In this document: positions 8,627 to 17,492 of the stretch, one piece after another
Numbering within the stretch: the first letter of the stretch is position 1
How the letters are laid out: each line of letters opens with the position of its first letter
NCBI GenBank assembly: GCA_035561355.1
Contig: DATMXS010000496.1
Coordinates: 3,344-67,343, forward strand
DNA: 64,000 bases
Source of the DNA: DATMXS01 sp035561355
Lineage (GTDB): Bacteria > Acidobacteriota > Terriglobia > Bryobacterales > Bryobacteraceae
Direction of reading: 5' to 3'
Notes under the pieces: model-generated
What the model was told of the DNA's origin: nothing
What the model saw: only the letters and a program-made list of their open reading frames with translations
The model's database searches: none
Translations under genes and position numbers: made by a program

Positions 8627-9139
8627 ATGACCACTGGCTCATTCCATATTCGTGAAGCGACAACGGCGGATGTGCCGGTTATTACCCGTCTCCACGTGAA
8701 GACCTTTGTGGAAACCCATGGCGGCCCCGGCCCGACTTTCGAGATTCGCCATTCGCAGTGGCGCGCGGCGTTCGCCCAGGCAGACGGCACTTGGTTCTGC
8801 TTTGTAATCGAGTGCTCGAACGGCGATCTGGTGGGATTTGCGAAAGGCATCCCGTATACGGGCGATCTCCCGGGCTTCGGCGGCGAGCTGAATAAGATCT
8901 ACCTGCTTCGTGAGTACCACCGCCGCGGATTGGGACGCAGGCTCGTCGGCCACGTCGCGCGGCGGTTTCTCGAGCAGGGCATCACTTCGATGCTGTTGTT
9001 CGGCGAAGCGAGAAACCCCTCCAATGGATTCTACGAGTCACTGGGCGCAGAGCGCCTCCTGAGCGCCTCAGGTGAGTTTCATGGCGGTTATGGCTGGCGG
9101 GATCTGCGGAAGCTCGCAGAGAGGTGTCCCATCGAATGA
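8627..9139 (+). CDS. GNAT family N-acetyltransferase
   Basis: 170 aa. It opens with the first strand FHIREATTADVPVITRLH, and the acetyl-CoA pyrophosphate loop is YHRRGLGRRLVGHVARRFL (R/Q-x-x-G-x-G/A). The last part has the family's NPSNGFYESLGAER segment before the final strands. It transfers an acetyl group from acetyl-CoA to an amine; the acceptor is unknown, but the layout is like small ribosomal- or antibiotic-type acetyltransferases. The frame is open upstream to 8270, but that part is antisense to the methyltransferase and the family start fits the ATG at 8627. The region before the ATG is pyrimidine-rich with no clear ribosome binding site. Convergent with the sulfate operon end. Confidence 0.88.
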   Translation: MTTGSFHIREATTADVPVITRLHVKTFVETHGGPGPTFEIRHSQWRAAFAQADGTWFCFVIECSNGDLVGFAKGIPYTGDLPGFGGELNKIYLLREYHRRGLGRRLVGHVARRFLEQGITSMLLFGEARNPSNGFYESLGAERLLSASGEFHGGYGWRDLRKLAERCPIE

Positions 9140-9240
9140 CCCAGGCACGCCCGGGAGTTCCGGCGCCTCTGGCTCATACCGCCTATGTCGTCGCGCATGG
9201 CTGTGCGGCTCGGGCAATCCGGGATTGCGTCTTGGGCCAG

Positions 9241-9864
9241 TCAGTTCGAATCCAAAATGTTTCGCAGAGTTTGCAAAGCTGTTTCGGGGCTTCCCGACTT
9301 GAGGTGATGGAGGGCTTCAGAATCGACGAGGCGGTACCAAATTTCGCGGCGCCGTTCGAAGCCGGGGAACCGGCGGATCACTTCCGCCCGCAACTCGCCG
9401 AGCAGATCGAGAAAGTCGGCGTACTCGGGGCCGAGTTCTCCCGCCAGGCGATCGCGGATTCGCGAGGCGAGCGCGGGGCTTTTGCCGCTCGAAGATACCG
9501 TCACAATCAGGTCGCGCTGGCGGTGAATCGCGGGAAAGATGAACGTGCAGTGCGGCGCATCGTCCACGGCGTTCATGGGAATCCCCCGCGCTTCGGCCTC
9601 GGCCCAGATTGCCGCGTTCTCCGAACGGTCGGCCGGACATGAGACGACTAGGAACGCTCCCTCCAGGTCTCCGGGCTGAAATTTCCGCCGCACGTGCCTG
9701 AACTCGATGCCCTCGAGAGTGTCGTAAACCGCAGGGCAGATGAGAGTCACCTGCGCGCCTGCTTCGGCAAGAGCGCGGACCCGTTCGTCCGTGTCCCAAC
9801 CGCCGCCGACCACGACGCACCGCTTGCCCTCCAACTTCAGCAGGACGGGGTAATAGGCGCTCAA
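9241..9864 (-). CDS. Precorrin-2 dehydrogenase / sirohydrochlorin ferrochelatase (CysG N-terminal type)
   Basis: 207 aa, the length of stand-alone Met8/SirC/CysG-N proteins. It oxidises precorrin-2 with NAD+ to sirohydrochlorin and may insert iron to give siroheme. The N-terminal Rossmann motif is CVVVGGGWDTDERV (family usual GGG-x-VA-x-RK, so the end of the motif is atypical). The conserved NAVDD and FIFPAIHRQRDLIVTVSSSGKSP segments follow at about residues 98-130, including the Asp and Ser used in catalysis. It is the last gene of the sulfate operon. The start is TTG at 9862-9864, overlapping the TGA of the sulfite reductase gene by 4 bp (TTGA), with AGGAGG 10 nt upstream. It makes the siroheme that the upstream sulfite reductase needs. 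Confidence 0.9.
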   Translation of the reverse strand: MSAYYPVLLKLEGKRCVVVGGGWDTDERVRALAEAGAQVTLICPAVYDTLEGIEFRHVRRKFQPGDLEGAFLVVSCPADRSENAAIWAEAEARGIPMNAVDDAPHCTFIFPAIHRQRDLIVTVSSSGKSPALASRIRDRLAGELGPEYADFLDLLGELRAEVIRRFPGFERRREIWYRLVDSEALHHLKSGSPETALQTLRNILDSN

Positions 9865-11504
9865 ACGGCCTGAACCTCCTGCGCGTGCAACGCCTCCAGC
9901 CCGACGCGCTCGCAGTAATCGCCGAACGCCTCATTCGGCCCGCGCTCGCGCGCATAGGATTCGAGCACCGGCCGAAGGCGGTTTGCTATGTCGTGCCGCT
10001 TCACGTTCTCTGCGAACACAGAGCCGAGCCTGATGCCGAGATGCGAGGCGCCGAGGTAGATCGCGTACATATCTACGCTCTGTCCCACAAGCCCGATCTC
10101 GGCGCTGTAGGGCCGCGCGCAGCCGTTCGGACATCCGGTGACACGGACGGAGATCGGCTGGCTCCCGATCCCCAAATCCGCCATGACGCCGTGTATACCG
10201 TCGAGAATCTCCGGCATAACGCGCTCCGCCTCGGTGATGGCGAGGCCGCAGGTGGGCAGCGCGACGCAGCCGATCGACTCCCGAACCACTGGAGGCAGTT
10301 CTTCGGCAGCGCGAATCCCGTGCTGGGCCAGAATGCGCGTAATATCCGCTCGCTGCTGCGCCGCGATGTTCGTGAGAAACAGATTCTGCTGTGCCGTCAG
10401 GCTCACGCCTGGACGGAAGCGTTCGATCACCTCACGCAGCCCGGCCCGCAGGTCGTCGCGGACCCGCCCGCTCGGGATTGGAACGCCCACGAAGAAGGAG
10501 CCGGCAGCTTGGTTGTGCCATCCCAGGTGATCCGAGCCACTGGCCCACTCGAGCGGTTGAGCCGGAGCGACCGGCGCACCCAGCCGTGACTCGAACTCCG
10601 CCCTGAAGCGCTCAATGCCCCATTCTTCGATGACATACTTCAGCCGTGCAAGCTTGCGGTTGGTGCGATTGCCGTAATCGCGATGAATTGCGATAACCGT
10701 TTTGAGCGCAGCGTTCAAGTGCTCAGGCGCGACCGAGCCCAGCGGTTCGGCCAGCCGCGGGTGCGTCGCTTTCACTCCCGGGCTCATGCCGAACCCGCCG
10801 CCCACGAGCAGTGTGAACCCATCCGGGCCGGGAACGATGCCGACGTCATTGGAATAAACGTCAATGCAGTTGTCGCCCGGAGGGGCGAAGCCGATCTTGA
10901 ATTTGCGCGGCAGGTACGTGGAACCGTAGAGCAGCTCCTCTTCGGGCGCGGCGGATTCGGCTGCCGCGGCCTTCTCACCGTCGAGCCATATCTCGTAATA
11001 CGCGCGGGTGCTCGGCTTCAGCTCTTTACCGAGAGCCTGCGCGAGCTGCTGCATTCGCACTCTCTCGGCGTCGCCGAAGGGCGCGGGGCAGGCGACGACG
11101 TTGCGGACGACGTCGCCGCAGGCCGCGAGTGTCGTGAGCAGGTTCGCGTTCAGCGCACGGAGGAGCGTCCGCAGGTCGGTCTTGCGCACACGGTGGAATT
11201 GAATGTCCTGGCGCGTGGTGATGCGCAACCCGCCGTCGCCGACTGCATCCGCGAGCCGGTCGAGTTCTAGGTACTGATCGGCCGTCAGCGCGCCTCCCGG
11301 GACGCCGACACGCACCATGGAGCCGTACTCCGCGGGCTTCCCGGCCTTTCGCAGATCCCGATCGGTCTGCTGGTACGTGCCATGGAACTTCAGGATCTGC
11401 ACCGTTTCCTTAGTGAAGTCCGGGCGCTCGAGGATCAGCTCCTCCACAATGCTGCCGCGCAAGTGGCGGCTGTTCTCTTTCACTGATTCGGCAGGAGAGC
11501 TCAC
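9861..11504 (-). CDS. sir: Siroheme sulfite reductase, ferredoxin type (nitrite/sulfite reductase family)
   Basis: 547 aa. It reduces sulfite to sulfide with six electrons, probably from ferredoxin. Two pseudo-repeated ferredoxin-like plus siroheme domains are seen: the first repeat carries GLRITTRQDIQFHRV and the second SLTAQQNLFLTNI. The [4Fe-4S]-siroheme ligands are Cys413, Cys419, Cys458 and Cys462 (in GCVALPTCGLA and VTGCPNGCARPY). Nitrite reductases share this fold, but the placement after APS reductase argues for sulfite. The start chosen is GTG at 11502-11504: it overlaps the cobA stop as GTGA and has GGAGG 7 nt upstream. An ATG at 11528 would overlap cobA by 28 bp. Confidence 0.93.
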   Translation of the reverse strand: MSSPAESVKENSRHLRGSIVEELILERPDFTKETVQILKFHGTYQQTDRDLRKAGKPAEYGSMVRVGVPGGALTADQYLELDRLADAVGDGGLRITTRQDIQFHRVRKTDLRTLLRALNANLLTTLAACGDVVRNVVACPAPFGDAERVRMQQLAQALGKELKPSTRAYYEIWLDGEKAAAAESAAPEEELLYGSTYLPRKFKIGFAPPGDNCIDVYSNDVGIVPGPDGFTLLVGGGFGMSPGVKATHPRLAEPLGSVAPEHLNAALKTVIAIHRDYGNRTNRKLARLKYVIEEWGIERFRAEFESRLGAPVAPAQPLEWASGSDHLGWHNQAAGSFFVGVPIPSGRVRDDLRAGLREVIERFRPGVSLTAQQNLFLTNIAAQQRADITRILAQHGIRAAEELPPVVRESIGCVALPTCGLAITEAERVMPEILDGIHGVMADLGIGSQPISVRVTGCPNGCARPYSAEIGLVGQSVDMYAIYLGASHLGIRLGSVFAENVKRHDIANRLRPVLESYARERGPNEAFGDYCERVGLEALHAQEVQAV

Positions 11505-12241
11505 GACAAAACCTCCACTGCCGCGCACGCGGCCAGCTCGGCGCGAAGCGCCGCCACCGCACCGATCACAAAGACAGCCGGGGATTCGACCTCCACGCCT
11601 CCGGCAGCGACGTCGCCCAGCGTCGCATCGCGGACGCGTTCCTCAGCGGTGGTGGCCCGCTCGATGAAGACAGCCGGTTCGTCCTCCCGGCGGCCGGCGC
11701 GGATCAGAGAATGCGCGATATGTGCGCGGTCCTTTACGCCCATGAGAATGACGAGCGTATCGACGCGGGCGTAATCGGCCCAATCCACAGGGTCACGCCC
11801 GGCACAGTGCCCGGTCACGATCGCAAACCCTCGTGAGACTCCGCGATAGGTGAGCGGCACGCCCGCGAGCGCCGGCGCGGCCAAAGCGGAGGAGATGCCC
11901 GGGATGACTTCGACTTGGACACCATTGCGCGCCAGATGGAGCCACTCCTCGCCGCCTCTTCCGAAGATGCAGGCATCGCCGCCTTTGAGACGCGCGACGG
12001 AGTTGCCCGCGCGGGCGCGGTCGAGCATCAAATCGAAGATGACCTGCTGCACGGCGTCCTGTTCGCCCTCATTCTTGCCGACGTAGATCAACTCCGCCGA
12101 CGGGTTCGCAACCGCGAGCACTTCGGCACTCACCAGCCGGTCATACAGGACCACGTCAACGCTGCGCAGCACACGCTGTGCTTTCACGGTCAGCAAATCG
12201 GGATCCCCGGGCCCTGCGCCGATCAGATAAACCTTACTCAT
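11501..12241 (-). CDS. cobA: Uroporphyrinogen-III C-methyltransferase (SUMT)
   Basis: 246 aa. It methylates uroporphyrinogen III twice with SAM to give precorrin-2, the entry to siroheme. Family motifs are present: VYLIGAGPGDPDLLTVKA at the N-terminus, VVLYDRLV, RLKGGDACIFGRGGEE at about residues 84-99, and VIPGISSALAAPALAGVPLTYRG. It is a stand-alone SUMT with no uroporphyrinogen synthase or CysG dehydrogenase domain; the dehydrogenase is the separate gene two places downstream. The ATG at 12239-12241 overlaps the cysH stop as ATGA. Position inside the sulfate operon says its product serves sulfite reductase. Confidence 0.95.
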   Translation of the reverse strand: MSKVYLIGAGPGDPDLLTVKAQRVLRSVDVVLYDRLVSAEVLAVANPSAELIYVGKNEGEQDAVQQVIFDLMLDRARAGNSVARLKGGDACIFGRGGEEWLHLARNGVQVEVIPGISSALAAPALAGVPLTYRGVSRGFAIVTGHCAGRDPVDWADYARVDTLVILMGVKDRAHIAHSLIRAGRREDEPAVFIERATTAEERVRDATLGDVAAGGVEVESPAVFVIGAVAALRAELAACAAVEVLS

Positions 12242-12909
12242 TTCGCACCTCCCCCGGCATCAAACGTATGAATGCCGCATTCCAGCTTCTGTCCGCTCCA
12301 ACGGCCGGAACGCGCGTTGGCGGAGTCCACCGGCAGCGACGTACACGGCTCACAGCCAATGCTCGTATAACCGCGGTCGTACAGCGGCAGAACCTCGATC
12401 TCGTTGATGGTCAGGTAGCTCCAGACTTCCTTCGACGTCCAGAACGCGAGCGGACTCACTTTGAGCAACTCTTTGCCGTCGGGCAGCCGGTGCGTTTCAA
12501 TCGGCGCCAGGTTCGCGCGCGTCGGGGACTGCTCGCGTCGGAGGCCCGTGAACCAGATTTCGTAATCCGCCAGCGCACGCAGCAGCGGCTCGACTTTTCG
12601 AAGCTTACAGCATTGATCCGGACGCGTTTGGTAGAGCTTGCCGTGCGCGGCTTCCTGCTCTGGGACGGTTTGAGCCGGCATTGCATTAACGAGATTGAGT
12701 TGCCACAGGCTCGCCATTCTATCCCGGTATGTGTACGTCTCCGCGAAGTGGTACCCGGTCTCCAGGAACACGACTGCGATGTCGGGACGGAGCTTACGCG
12801 CCATATCGAGCACAACCATGTCCTCAGCCTGAAAACTGCAAGTCAGGCATGGCCGCCCACCGTTTTCTTCGAGAACTCTGCGGATCAGGTCCTCCGGGTT
12901 TTCAAACAT
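12238..12909 (-). CDS. cysH: Assimilatory adenylyl-sulfate (APS) reductase
   Basis: 223 aa. It reduces activated sulfate to sulfite using thioredoxin. The PP-loop-like N-terminal region carries CSFQAEDMVVLDMA. The cysteine pattern is that of APS reductases rather than PAPS reductases: Cys100-Cys101 (QCCKLRK) and Cys186/Cys189 (GCEPC) can hold a [4Fe-4S] cluster. Catalytic Cys211 sits in ECGIH near the C-terminus. Use of APS directly removes the need for APS kinase, which fits the decayed kinase domain on the preceding CysN. The ATG at 12907-12909 follows the cysN TAG with no gap. The stop overlaps cobA. Confidence 0.95.
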   Translation of the reverse strand: MFENPEDLIRRVLEENGGRPCLTCSFQAEDMVVLDMARKLRPDIAVVFLETGYHFAETYTYRDRMASLWQLNLVNAMPAQTVPEQEAAHGKLYQTRPDQCCKLRKVEPLLRALADYEIWFTGLRREQSPTRANLAPIETHRLPDGKELLKVSPLAFWTSKEVWSYLTINEIEVLPLYDRGYTSIGCEPCTSLPVDSANARSGRWSGQKLECGIHTFDAGGGAK

Positions 12910-14667
12910 CTAAATACCTTCCCCTTCCCTGAAGCCATGTCCCGTGAGAACTCCCCGGCTCTCCAGCGCCGCACAGATCTGGTCGGCTGCCCGGTCGTCG
13001 GATGCCGCCAGCGTTTGAGGCTCGAAATGGAAGAAGCGGTCGCTTCCGACCCTTGCTTCCGTGCGGTCGCGCTCGGATCCCTGTGGACTCGAAACCGACA
13101 GGATGGTGATGAGTCCGGCGGCATTGAGCAGCACGGCGACTTCCGCAAGGATGCGGCTCTCCACTTCCTCGGCGATCACCTTCACCTGGCAACCGCGCTC
13201 GAACAACTTTCGTTCGAGCAGGTATGCCAGTTCCTGCCGTGCCGTGAGCCAGACGGTCGCGGGATAGTGGCCGGCGCGAGAGAATCGCTCAGCCGGGGTC
13301 AGCCGGCTCGCCGCGAATTCCAGTTCGAGCAGCGCAGCTTGGGCCGCGCTGTCCGCGACGCGTTCGGGACGCGGGTCCTGAATCATCCCTGCGGCAACCG
13401 TAGCGTTGCTGATCGGATCGATGAGGATGAAGCTGCCGGTCCGCCGGTTGGCAGCGTAGGAATCGAAGAACGCGGGCCGTGTCGTCTCGATCGCGACGCG
13501 CCCGATTTCGTTGAGCTCCAGCCGCTCAGCCGGCTCTTCCGCAAGCGTGTTGATGTCGATTCTGTGCCGCACCGCGACGACAGTTGCAGCAAGCTGCTGG
13601 GTGGTGTGTTTCAGTAGGTAGGGCCGGTCGCGCCGCAGCGGCTGATCGTTCATCCAGACGACAGTGGCCTCGAAGTGCCTGGAGACGTGCGGCAGGTCCA
13701 CCGGGTGAACCAGCATGTCCCCCCGACTCACGTCCAACTCGTCTTCCAGACAGATCGTAGCGGGCATAGGCGCGAACGCTTCGCCCTGTTCGCCCTCCCA
13801 CGCAACGATTGATTTGACGCGGCTCGTTCGCCCGGAAGGCAGCGCCGTCACAGTATCGCCTTGGCGAATGATCCCGGAGACGAGTTGGCCTGCGTAGCCC
13901 CGGAAGTGGGCGTCGGGCCGGATCACATACTGCACGGGGAAGCGCATCGGATCCTGAGTTCGACCCGCTTCCAGAGGCACGTTCTCCAGATGCTGCAATA
14001 GGGTCTCGCCCTCATACCAGGGCGTGCGAGGGCTGCGGCTAATTACGTTGTCACCTTCGAGCGCGCTGATCGGAATGAAGCGCGCATCCCGGATCCCGAG
14101 GCGCCGCAGGTGCGCGCCGAACTCCTCGCGGATGCGCTGAAAGACGTCCGGCCGGAACTCCACCAGGTCGATCTTGTTCACCGCCACGACGATGTTAGGA
14201 ATGCCGAGGAGGGACGCAATGAACGCGTGGCGGCGCGACTGGGGCAATACGCCGTTCTTCGCATCGATCAGCACGATAGCCAGATCCGCGGTCGAAGCGC
14301 CCGTGGCCATGTTACGCGTATACTGCTCGTGCCCCGGCGTGTCCGCGATGATGAACTTCCGTTTCGGCGTGGCGAAGTAGCGATACGCAACGTCAATGGT
14401 GATGCCCTGTTCGCGCTCCGCCCGCAGCCCGTCTGTCAACAACGAAAAGTCGATCGGTCCCGTGGAGCGGTTGACAGGCGAATTGCGAACCGCCGCGATC
14501 TGGTCCTCGTAGACACCGCGTGAGTCGTACAGCAGGCGGCCGATCAGTGTGGACTTGCCGTCGTCAACACTGCCCGCGGTGGTGAACCGCAGCAGACCCT
14601 TCTCCTGATCCTCTTTAAGGAACGTCTCGATGCTCTGAACCGGCGCGGGGGCTTCGGCTTGCGGCAT
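12910..14667 (-). CDS. cysN: Sulfate adenylyltransferase large subunit (CysN) with a degenerate APS-kinase-like C-terminal domain
   Basis: 585 aa. The GTPase part (residues about 15-410) has G1 GSVDDGKST (32-40), DTPG (109-112) and NKID (164-167), followed by two EF-Tu-like beta-barrels. With CysD it forms ATP sulfurylase, making APS from sulfate and ATP driven by GTP. Residues about 465-585 align by eye with the CysC half of CysNC fusions: GHYPATVWLT at the start, then LLERKLFERG and LLNAAGLITILSVSSP. The Walker A loop (usual GLSGxGKST) is absent between WLT and ARQEL, and the DGDN substrate motif is also missing. The domain should therefore be catalytically dead. The start ATG at 14665-14667 overlaps the cysD TAA by one base; a longer open frame upstream lies inside cysD. 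Confidence 0.93.
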   Translation of the reverse strand: MPQAEAPAPVQSIETFLKEDQEKGLLRFTTAGSVDDGKSTLIGRLLYDSRGVYEDQIAAVRNSPVNRSTGPIDFSLLTDGLRAEREQGITIDVAYRYFATPKRKFIIADTPGHEQYTRNMATGASTADLAIVLIDAKNGVLPQSRRHAFIASLLGIPNIVVAVNKIDLVEFRPDVFQRIREEFGAHLRRLGIRDARFIPISALEGDNVISRSPRTPWYEGETLLQHLENVPLEAGRTQDPMRFPVQYVIRPDAHFRGYAGQLVSGIIRQGDTVTALPSGRTSRVKSIVAWEGEQGEAFAPMPATICLEDELDVSRGDMLVHPVDLPHVSRHFEATVVWMNDQPLRRDRPYLLKHTTQQLAATVVAVRHRIDINTLAEEPAERLELNEIGRVAIETTRPAFFDSYAANRRTGSFILIDPISNATVAAGMIQDPRPERVADSAAQAALLELEFAASRLTPAERFSRAGHYPATVWLTARQELAYLLERKLFERGCQVKVIAEEVESRILAEVAVLLNAAGLITILSVSSPQGSERDRTEARVGSDRFFHFEPQTLAASDDRAADQICAALESRGVLTGHGFREGEGI

Positions 14668-15566
14668 TAGAAATATCCCTCGCGTTTCTTGAGTTCCATT
14701 GAGCCTTCCTGGTCGTGATCGATGATGCGGTTCTCCCGTTCCGAGCGCCGGAGCCCCACCAGCTCCGCGATAATCTTCGGCACGGTGTCGGCATCGGAGC
14801 GGACGGCGCCAGTGCAGGGCGTACAGCCGAGGGAGCGCATGCGGCACATGACACGCTGCGGCTTCTCACCCGGCAATAGCGGGATGTCGTGCTCCACCGG
14901 GATCAGGGACTCGCCTCGCACCACCATCTCCCGAAGCTTTGCGAAGTAGAGCGGGACAACCGGGATGTTCTCGAGATGGATGTACTGCCAGACATCCAGT
15001 TCCGTCCAGTTCGAAAGCGGGAAGACGCGAATGCTTTCGCCCTTGTCGATGCGGCTGTTGAAGAGGTTCCACAACTCCGGACGCTGGTTCTTCGGATCCC
15101 ACTGACCCGCGGCGTCCCGGAACGAATAGACACGCTCTTTCGCGCGCGACTTCTCTTCGTCCCGGCGGGCGCCTCCGAACGCTGCATCGAATCCGCCCTC
15201 CGTGAGGGCGTCCAGCAGGGCGCGCGTTTTCAGGAGCCCGCAGCATTTCTGGGTGCCGAGCCGGAACGGATTCGCGCCCTCGTCCAGCGCCCGGCGGTTC
15301 TGGTGGACGATGAGCGTGGCTCCGATTTGCGCGGTATAGCGGTCGCGGAACTCGATCATTTCCCGGAACTTGAAATTCGTATCGACATGCAGGAGCGGAA
15401 ACGGAATCCGGCCGGGATGAAAAGCCTTCTGCGCCAGCCGTAGCATCACGGACGAGTCCTTGCCGATGGAATACAGCATCACCGGTCTCGCGAACTCGGC
15501 CGCGACTTCGCGGAAGATGTGAATGCTCTCCGCTTCAAGGGCCTGGAGATGTGTGAGGCGGTTCAA
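14667..15566 (-). CDS. cysD: Sulfate adenylyltransferase small subunit (CysD)
   Basis: 299 aa, the usual length. It is the adenylylating subunit of ATP sulfurylase. The PP-loop is SIGKDSSVMLRL at residues 33-44. Further family blocks are FPLLHVDTNFKFREMIEFRD, GFDAAFGGARRDEEKSRAKER and SNWTELDVWQYIHLE. The C-terminus carries CRMRSLGCTPCTGAV. The start is TTG at 15564-15566, overlapping the cysA stop as TTGA, with GGAGG 10 nt upstream; no ATG lies in a better position. Its stop overlaps the cysN ATG by one base, so the two subunits are translationally coupled. Confidence 0.95.
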   Translation of the reverse strand: MNRLTHLQALEAESIHIFREVAAEFARPVMLYSIGKDSSVMLRLAQKAFHPGRIPFPLLHVDTNFKFREMIEFRDRYTAQIGATLIVHQNRRALDEGANPFRLGTQKCCGLLKTRALLDALTEGGFDAAFGGARRDEEKSRAKERVYSFRDAAGQWDPKNQRPELWNLFNSRIDKGESIRVFPLSNWTELDVWQYIHLENIPVVPLYFAKLREMVVRGESLIPVEHDIPLLPGEKPQRVMCRMRSLGCTPCTGAVRSDADTVPKIIAELVGLRRSERENRIIDHDQEGSMELKKREGYF

Positions 15567-16639
15567 ATGACGTAGTCCTCCGTGAAGATCCGTGAGTCGC
15601 GCATGCTGACGAAAACGTGGTCGCCAGGGTCTACCTGTGCATTTCGGAACTGCGCGTGAGACATCTCGACATTTACGGCCTCGCCGGTCTCCGCGAGCAG
15701 TTCCACGCGCACCTGGGGTCCGGCCAACTGAATTCGCTCGATGCGCGCCCGCAAGCTCGGCTTGCCATTCTGCGTGTGATGGATGTCGAGGTCATACGGG
15801 CGCACGAAGAGCTTGGCCGGCTGCCCGTTCGTCGTGCGGGCCGCGGGCCCATCCAGCACCAGAGGCCCGAACACCGCCTTACCGCTCTCGATGCGTCCAT
15901 GGAAGAGGTTTACGTTGCCGAGAAAGTCCATCACGAATTCCGATGCCGGGTTGTGGAATACCTGTTCGGGTGTGCCGATCTGCTCGATGCGAGCCTGATT
16001 CATAACGACTACGCGGTCTGCGACCTCGAGCGCCTCGTCCTGATCGTGGGTCACGAGCAGGGTGGTGACGTTTACCTCATCATGCAATCTTCGCAGCCAG
16101 CGGCGCAGGCCCTGACGGACTTTGGCATCAAGCGCGCCGAACGGCTCATCGAGCAACAGCACCTTCGGTTCGATCGCTAGCGCGCGGGCCAGGGCAACCC
16201 GCTGGCGCTGGCCGCCCGAGAGCTGCGAGGGATAGCGATCCGCAAGCCCTTCCAGATGGATCAGGCGAAGCAGGTCCCGCACGCGATCATGAATTGCCTT
16301 TTCAGCGGGCCGGAGCGCGCGCGGGCGGACCCGAAGGCCGAATGCGATGTTCTCAAACACCGTCATGTTCCGGAAGAGCGCATAATGCTGGAATACGAAT
16401 CCTACCCGGCGCTCGCCCGTGTTCTGGCGAGTAACGTCCTGCCCTGCAAACAGCACCGAAGTCGCCGGGGCCGGATCGGGCGTTTCGAGACCGGCGATGA
16501 TGCGCAAAAGAGTCGTCTTGCCTGATCCGGAAGGGCCGAGCAGCGTTACCAACTCGCCGTCCTTCACCTCGAGGCTGACATCGCGGAGCGCGGCGAAGCT
16601 CCCGAATGTCTTGCTGACGTGGCGAACCTCGATTGCCAA
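15563..16639 (-). CDS. cysA: Sulfate/thiosulfate ABC transporter ATP-binding protein
   Basis: 358 aa. This is the ATPase of the sulfate importer and works with CysT and CysW. Walker A is GPSGSGKTT (residues 35-43), the signature LSGGQ is at 140-144 and Walker B LLLDEP at 161-166. The H-loop lies in LLVTHDQDEALEVAD. The C-terminal TOBE-type domain (about 235-358) is shorter than in maltose-type ATPases. The start is TTG at 16637-16639, with GGAGG 6 nt upstream and one base after the cysW TAG. An upstream ATG at 16720 would overlap cysW by 80 bp and add an unrelated Arg-rich stretch. Confidence 0.95.
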   Translation of the reverse strand: MAIEVRHVSKTFGSFAALRDVSLEVKDGELVTLLGPSGSGKTTLLRIIAGLETPDPAPATSVLFAGQDVTRQNTGERRVGFVFQHYALFRNMTVFENIAFGLRVRPRALRPAEKAIHDRVRDLLRLIHLEGLADRYPSQLSGGQRQRVALARALAIEPKVLLLDEPFGALDAKVRQGLRRWLRRLHDEVNVTTLLVTHDQDEALEVADRVVVMNQARIEQIGTPEQVFHNPASEFVMDFLGNVNLFHGRIESGKAVFGPLVLDGPAARTTNGQPAKLFVRPYDLDIHHTQNGKPSLRARIERIQLAGPQVRVELLAETGEAVNVEMSHAQFRNAQVDPGDHVFVSMRDSRIFTEDYVI

Positions 16640-16640
16640 A

Positions 16641-17492
16641 CTATGCCTCCCTGCCTTCGACGGGCGCAAGGTCCGAATAGCCGCGGCGCATCTTCCACTC
16701 CACAACCCGCTTCGCGGCAAGGGTGACTAACGCCAGAAACGCGAGCAGGCTGGCGACGGCAAAGGCCGCAGCGAAATTGTACTCGTTATAGAGAATCTCG
16801 ACGTGCAGCGGCATGGTGTTGGTTTCGCCCCGGATGTGGCCGGAGACGACCGACACGGCTCCAAATTCCCCCATGGCGCGTGCGCTGCACAAGATGACGC
16901 CGTACAGCAGACTCCACTTGATGTTGGGCAGTGTCACGCGGGAGAAAAGCTGCCAACCGTTCGCGCCCAGAACCAGCCCCGCTTCTTCCTCATCACTTCC
17001 CTGCGCCTGCATCAAGGGGATCAACTCACGCGCGACGAACGGGAAGGTGACGAAGATTGTAGCCAGCACGATTCCCGGCGCCGCGAAAATGATTCTCAAG
17101 CCTGATTCATCCAGCCAGGGTCCGAGCCACCCCTGCGCTCCAAAAAGCAGAACGAAGATCAGACCGGAGATCACGGGAGAGACGGCGAAGGGCAGGTCGA
17201 TCAATGTGAGCAGGATGTTCTTGCCCGCGAACTGGAACTTCGTAATTGCCCAGGCCGCCGCCAACCCGAACACCAGGTTCGCCGGAACGGCGATCGCGGC
17301 CGCGAGCAGGGTGAGGCGGATTGACGCCAGCGCGTCCGGCTCCATAATTGCCGCGAAGTAGGCCGACCACCCCTTGGCCAGCGCCTGCGTAAACACGACC
17401 ATCAACGGCGCGACCACAAAGAGCGCCAGGAACAGCAGCGCCACAGCTATCAGCGTCCAACGCACCAGCGCGGGATCCTGAGTCGATCTCAT
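16641..17492 (-). CDS. cysW: Sulfate ABC transporter permease CysW
   Basis: 283 aa with about six membrane helices. This is one of two inner-membrane subunits of the sulfate importer. The binding-protein-dependent transport motif (EAA loop) is seen as EEEAGLVLGANGWQLFSRVTLP, and FGAVSVVSGHIRGETNTMPLHVE is typical of CysW. The start ATG at 17490-17492 overlaps the cysT stop as ATGA with GGAGG 4 nt upstream. A longer frame to 17522 adds only residues inside cysT. Confidence 0.94.
   Translation of the reverse strand: MRSTQDPALVRWTLIAVALLFLALFVVAPLMVVFTQALAKGWSAYFAAIMEPDALASIRLTLLAAAIAVPANLVFGLAAAWAITKFQFAGKNILLTLIDLPFAVSPVISGLIFVLLFGAQGWLGPWLDESGLRIIFAAPGIVLATIFVTFPFVARELIPLMQAQGSDEEEAGLVLGANGWQLFSRVTLPNIKWSLLYGVILCSARAMGEFGAVSVVSGHIRGETNTMPLHVEILYNEYNFAAAFAVASLLAFLALVTLAAKRVVEWKMRRGYSDLAPVEGREA

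Noticed and set aside
9240..9256. GTTCGAATCC, like a tRNA T-loop
   Set aside because: No pairing T stem, anticodon arm or acceptor stem around it; it is the end of the precorrin-2 dehydrogenase gene.
12178..13617. 479-codon open frame opposite cysH and cysN
   Set aside because: Spans two clear minus-strand genes and has no family motif.
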